A stretch of DNA of 64,000 nucleotides, taken from NCBI GenBank assembly GCA_964541155.1, contig CAZIPC010000003.1, forward strand, positions 124,001 through 188,000, read 5' to 3'. Each line of letters begins with the position of its first letter. Position 1 is the stretch's first letter. The notes beneath the pieces were generated by a model. The model worked only from the letters and a program-made list of their open reading frames with translations. It did no database searches and was not told the DNA's origin. A program made the translations under genes and the position numbers. The stretch comes from UBA4416 sp964541155. Lineage in GTDB: Bacteria; Bacteroidota; Bacteroidia; B-17B0; Aurantibacillaceae. Positions 60,945 to 64,000 of the stretch are shown piece after piece.

Positions 60945-61433
60945 ATGTCAGAATTTCACGACGATTACCCATCATATGAGCACATGGCTCATCATAGCGA
61001 AGAGGAAGGAAAAAAAGCACGCCGTACATTATGGAATGTTTTTTGGATTATGTTAGCCATTACGATTTTCGAATTAGTAATTGGATCTATGGCCCCTAGT
61101 CATGGTTGGTCAGGTACTTTATGGTTAAAAGTATTATTTATTGGATTAACAATTGCAAAAGCCGCAGCTATTGTGATGTGGTTTATGCACTTAGGAAATG
61201 AAGTTAAATTTTTTAAGTATGTTGTATTGTTACCATATGCTTTATTTATGTCTTACACTATTTTTATAGTATTAGATGAAGGTATTTACAGTTCTCATGC
61301 AGAAAATAGAACAAAAGTGGATCCTATATTAATTAAACAACAGCAGGATTTAAAAGCAGGTCATGGTCATCATGATGCTACAGTAACTTCACACGAAGAA
61401 TCTCATGATGAAGCTAGTGCAGAACATCATTAA
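60945..61433 (+). CDS. Cytochrome c oxidase subunit IV (caa3 type)
   Basis: A 162-residue membrane protein with three spans (about 31-50, 59-81 and 92-112), the family segment AAAIVMWFMHLGNEVKFFKY, and charged ends. The N terminus is acidic and His-rich (HDDYPSYEHMAHHSEEE), and the C-terminal tail is rich in His/Glu (AGHGHHDATVTSHEESHD), which may bind copper or other metals. It is the last gene of the oxidase run and is followed by a terminator; subunits I and II are not in the window. Confidence 0.88.
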   Translation: MSEFHDDYPSYEHMAHHSEEEGKKARRTLWNVFWIMLAITIFELVIGSMAPSHGWSGTLWLKVLFIGLTIAKAAAIVMWFMHLGNEVKFFKYVVLLPYALFMSYTIFIVLDEGIYSSHAENRTKVDPILIKQQQDLKAGHGHHDATVTSHEESHDEASAEHH

Positions 61434-61445
61434 TTTACTTTTTAT

Positions 61446-61481
61446 AAAAAAAGCCTCTTTCTAAAAAAAGAGGCTTTTTTT
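61446..61481 (+). terminator. Intrinsic terminator of the oxidase genes
   Basis: AAAAAAAGCCTCTTT and AAAGAGGCTTTTTTT around a 6-nt loop, 12 nt after the subunit IV stop. Confidence 0.88.
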
Positions 61482-61526
61482 ATGCATTTTTTCTTACTTT
61501 TAACCTTAAAATAAATAAACCATTTT

Positions 61527-62540
61527 ATGAAAAAAATTTACTTATCATTTAGTATTATTATTACTGCATTTTCTGCAAGCGCACAATTATCACTAACCAA
61601 AGCTTTTAATGAACCCATTATTGGAGATGTAGATTCTAGAGAATCATACGACTCCGTAATTGCTTTAACAAATACAATGGGAGCTAACAAACTTTGGGAT
61701 TTTTCGTCATTAATTTCGAGTTCAGTTACATCAGTTGGAACATACACAACCGTTTCATCAACTCCAAATGGATCTAATTTCCCATCCGCAACACTAGCTA
61801 AAGATGATGGATTAGGCGGTTACACTTATTCAAAAGCAACTGCTACTCAATATGAAATAGTAGGGATAGATCAACCTAATTTAGTATTAAATTTTAGTAA
61901 TACAGCTATTGCATCTGTTTGGCCTATTAATATGGGTTACACTAACACTGATTTATTTTCGGGAACTGCTGTTGCTAATACAACACTTACAGGAACAGCA
62001 AATGGAACGGTTACAACACTAGGTTCAGGAACTGGTACTTTAATAATTCCGGGCGGAGCTTCATTTACAAATATTCTTCAAGTAAAATCTAAACAGGTGA
62101 TTAATGTAAATTTATTATTTGGGTTTGTAACGGCTACGTTAACAGTTGTAAATTACGATTACTACCATTCTTCACAAAAATTCCCTTTATTAACAGTAAG
62201 TTATACAGATGCTCAAGGGGCTTTTGCTAATACATCTGCTTCTATAGATGTTAACACAAATGTTATTACTGGAATTAATGATGTTAATTTTGATGCAACA
62301 TTTGCTATTTACCCTAATCCAGCTAAAGACGCAGTTTCTATTAAATTACAAAATTCAAAAAACGAAAATTGTAAAGTAGAAATTATTAATTGCTTAGGCG
62401 AAGTTTCAGAAATATATAATTTTGGAAATTCTACAGATATTGTTAATTCTATATCTATTGAAAAATTAACGCCTGGTATTTATTATGTAAAAACAACGTT
62501 AGGTAAAAAAACATCAATAAGAAAATTAATTAAAGACTAA
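61527..62540 (+). CDS. Secreted protein with T9SS type A sorting domain
   Basis: A 337-residue exported protein. Residues 1-19 are a signal peptide (KIYLSFSIIITAFSASA). The body (about 20-245) is Thr/Ser-rich with short beta strands (GANKLWDFSSLISSSVTSV; GTGTLIIPGGASFTNIL) and has no family I recognise. The terminal domain at about 260-337 has FAIYPNPAKDAVSIKLQN, LTPGIYYVKTTLGKKT and SIRKLIKD, the type IX secretion signal. It should be surface-bound or released. It stands alone between two terminators. Confidence 0.88.
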   Translation: MKKIYLSFSIIITAFSASAQLSLTKAFNEPIIGDVDSRESYDSVIALTNTMGANKLWDFSSLISSSVTSVGTYTTVSSTPNGSNFPSATLAKDDGLGGYTYSKATATQYEIVGIDQPNLVLNFSNTAIASVWPINMGYTNTDLFSGTAVANTTLTGTANGTVTTLGSGTGTLIIPGGASFTNILQVKSKQVINVNLLFGFVTATLTVVNYDYYHSSQKFPLLTVSYTDAQGAFANTSASIDVNTNVITGINDVNFDATFAIYPNPAKDAVSIKLQNSKNENCKVEIINCLGEVSEIYNFGNSTDIVNSISIEKLTPGIYYVKTTLGKKTSIRKLIKD

Positions 62541-62550
62541 TTCTCACAAT

Positions 62551-62587
62551 AAAAAAAGAGTCGCTATTTATAGCGACTCTTTTTTTA
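62551..62587. terminator. Bidirectional terminator between the T9SS gene and purF
   Basis: AAAAAAAGAGTCGCTA, TTTA, TAGCGACTCTTTTTTT: a 16-bp symmetric stem between convergent genes. Confidence 0.9.
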
Positions 62588-62597
62588 TTGTATAATA

Positions 62598-64000
62598 TTA
62601 ATAAGCCCTTTCATTTTTGCCTTCCATAAAATTTATGAATGCTTTATTAGCAACTTTATTTCCTCCAGGAGTAGGATAGTTTCCTGTAAAGTACCAATCA
62701 CCTAAGTTTTGAGGACAAGATTGATGCAGCCCCTCTATAGTTTGATAAATAATTTGTAAATCTGCTTTTAAATCTGATGGACGAAGTAAATCGCCTATTT
62801 TTTGAGAAATTTCTTCATTAGAAAATGCTTTGTAAATTTCTTTAACAACATTTACTTGTTCTTCTTTTGGTTTTAGCAATTCGGCTTTAGCTTTTTCGTA
62901 TAAATTATCTAAAATAGATTGTTTTCCTGTTTCTTTAATAAGAGAAATGGCAGCATCAAAGGCAATAAATTTACTTAAAATAGCCATATCAATACCATAA
63001 CAATCAGGATAACGTATTTGAGGAGCTGAGGAAACAATGATTATTTTTTTAGGATGAAGCCTATCTAATATTTTTAAAATACTTTGTTTTAAAGTTGTTC
63101 CTCTAACAATACTATCGTCTAAAACAACTAATGTATCTATATCTTTCTTTACTGTTTCGTAAGTAATATCATATACTAAATTTACAAGGTTATCTCTACT
63201 TTCATCATCAGTAATAAAAGTTCGTTGTTTGGCATCTTTTAGTACTACTTTATGAATACGAGGATGTTTAGCTAATATTTTATTTAAAGATTCTTCAGAT
63301 ATAGAGGAGCCTAAGTTTAAAATTTCATCCTTTTTCTGTAAATTAATATGTTCATCTATTCCTTCTACTAATCCTCCAAAGGCTACTTCTGCAGTGTTAG
63401 GGATATAACTAAATACGGTGTTTTCTAAATCGTAATTAATTGCTTTTAGTACTTGGGGCACTAAAAAACGACCTAATTTTTGACGTTCTTTATAAATATC
63501 GGCATCATTTCCTCTGCTGAAGTAAATTCGTTCAAACGAACAAGCTTTTCTTTCAAGCGGTTCGATAATTTGTTGTTCTGAAAAAGTGCCGTCTTTTTTA
63601 ATAATAGCAGCATATCCTGGATGTAATTCTTTAACAGAATTTATATCCACATTAAATACTGTTTGTATTACCGGACGCTCACTGGCTACAACTAGTACTT
63701 CAACATCTTTATATAAATAGGCAGGTCGTATTCCGTTAGGATCTCTTAAAACAAAAGCGTCTCCGTGCCCCATCATTCCAGCCATTACATATCCACCATC
63801 CCAACGCTTACTACTTTCTACTAATATAGATACTACATCTATGTTTTTTTGAATTTCTTTGGAAATTTCAAAATTATTAAGTCCTTTTTCTTTAAATATT
63901 TTAAATAATCTGTCATTTTCTTTATCTAAAAAATGACCTATTTTTTCCATTACAGTAACTGTATCTGCTTTTACAGTTGGATGTTGCCCTAGTTCAACTA
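62598..64000 (-). CDS. purF: Amidophosphoribosyltransferase, long Bacteroidota form, N-terminal end missing
   Basis: First committed enzyme of purine synthesis, turning PRPP and glutamine into phosphoribosylamine. The reading frame stays open past the internal Met at 63950 to the right edge (GQHPTVKADTVTVMEKIGHF), so the start and the Cys-type glutaminase nucleophile lie outside. Visible are the glutaminase part (GHGDAFVLRDPNGIRPAYLY), the ERIYFSRGNDADIYKERQKLG joining region, and the PRPP-binding site in TLVVLDDSIVRGTTLKQSIL. The C terminus (to NERAY) is longer than in E. coli PurF. Confidence 0.93.
   Translation of the reverse strand, partial: VELGQHPTVKADTVTVMEKIGHFLDKENDRLFKIFKEKGLNNFEISKEIQKNIDVVSILVESSKRWDGGYVMAGMMGHGDAFVLRDPNGIRPAYLYKDVEVLVVASERPVIQTVFNVDINSVKELHPGYAAIIKKDGTFSEQQIIEPLERKACSFERIYFSRGNDADIYKERQKLGRFLVPQVLKAINYDLENTVFSYIPNTAEVAFGGLVEGIDEHINLQKKDEILNLGSSISEESLNKILAKHPRIHKVVLKDAKQRTFITDDESRDNLVNLVYDITYETVKKDIDTLVVLDDSIVRGTTLKQSILKILDRLHPKKIIIVSSAPQIRYPDCYGIDMAILSKFIAFDAAISLIKETGKQSILDNLYEKAKAELLKPKEEQVNVVKEIYKAFSNEEISQKIGDLLRPSDLKADLQIIYQTIEGLHQSCPQNLGDWYFTGNYPTPGGNKVANKAFINFMEGKNERAY

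Noticed and set aside
62598..63950. A short purF beginning at the Met at 63950
   Set aside because: The frame remains open upstream to the window edge with sequence continuing the protein, so this Met is internal.

Overview
The window is an AT-rich segment (roughly 30% G+C by eye) of a Bacteroidota chromosome. The evidence is two proteins with type IX secretion C-terminal domains, a TonB-dependent-receptor-like outer-membrane barrel, a DUF2723 (GT117-type) membrane glycosyltransferase, an HtpG/DUF3467 pair, a caa3-type oxidase cluster of the order usual in this phylum, no clear Shine-Dalgarno sequences, and promoter elements matching the Bacteroidota pattern TTG-N19-TAnnTTTG. Flavobacteriales or a neighbouring order is likely; the species cannot be named from this sequence alone.

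Layout. 1-405 is the N-terminal part of ispD (minus strand). 664-9077 holds envelope genes: a barrel protein with thrombospondin-type calcium repeats and an EF-hand, a secreted two-repeat protein with a SPOR domain, an outer-membrane beta-barrel receptor, and a two-domain M16 peptidase. 9140-11690 (minus) is a compact exosortase unit: a 74-residue substrate with a C-terminal sorting signal, the exosortase, a membrane partner, then glyA. Divergent from it, 11798-15814 encodes a Wzc-type tyrosine kinase, a NusG-like elongation factor and an acyltransferase. A DNA-binding protein with a degenerate nucleotidyltransferase-like domain follows at 15898-16428, and then 29 tightly packed or overlapping plus-strand genes (16521-46527).

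That 30-kb block is a surface polysaccharide locus. It has an ABC exporter (Wzm/Wzt with a glycan-binding tail), a WecE/WecF-like pair for an amino-deoxy sugar, a WecB-type epimerase, an AsnB-type amidotransferase, two sugar methyltransferases, several acyl/acetyltransferases, about nine glycosyltransferases, and an unusual nonulosonic-acid-like module (GNAT, SpsF-type cytidylyltransferase, class III aminotransferase, SDR, NeuB-type synthase, DUF4910 peptidase-like protein). The locus ends with a minus-strand acyltransferase and a Wzy/WaaL-like membrane protein (47777-49072).

From 49112 on the region returns to core genes: a large T9SS-exported protein, DUF3467, htpG, a tRNA-Gln, DUF2723, a small orphan, glutathione peroxidase, heme O synthase with three oxidase genes, a second T9SS protein, and the 3' part of purF running off the right edge.

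The most notable points are the minimal exosortase/substrate unit with a hairpin between substrate and enzyme next to a Wzc-like kinase, the nonulosonate-type module built around a class III aminotransferase, an HTTM-DCC membrane protein and a GH43-like propeller inside the glycan operon, and a recurring promoter placement that predicts very short or absent 5' leaders. No insertion sequences, CRISPR arrays or prophage genes were seen, and no intergenic stretch above about 300 bases is without a gene.
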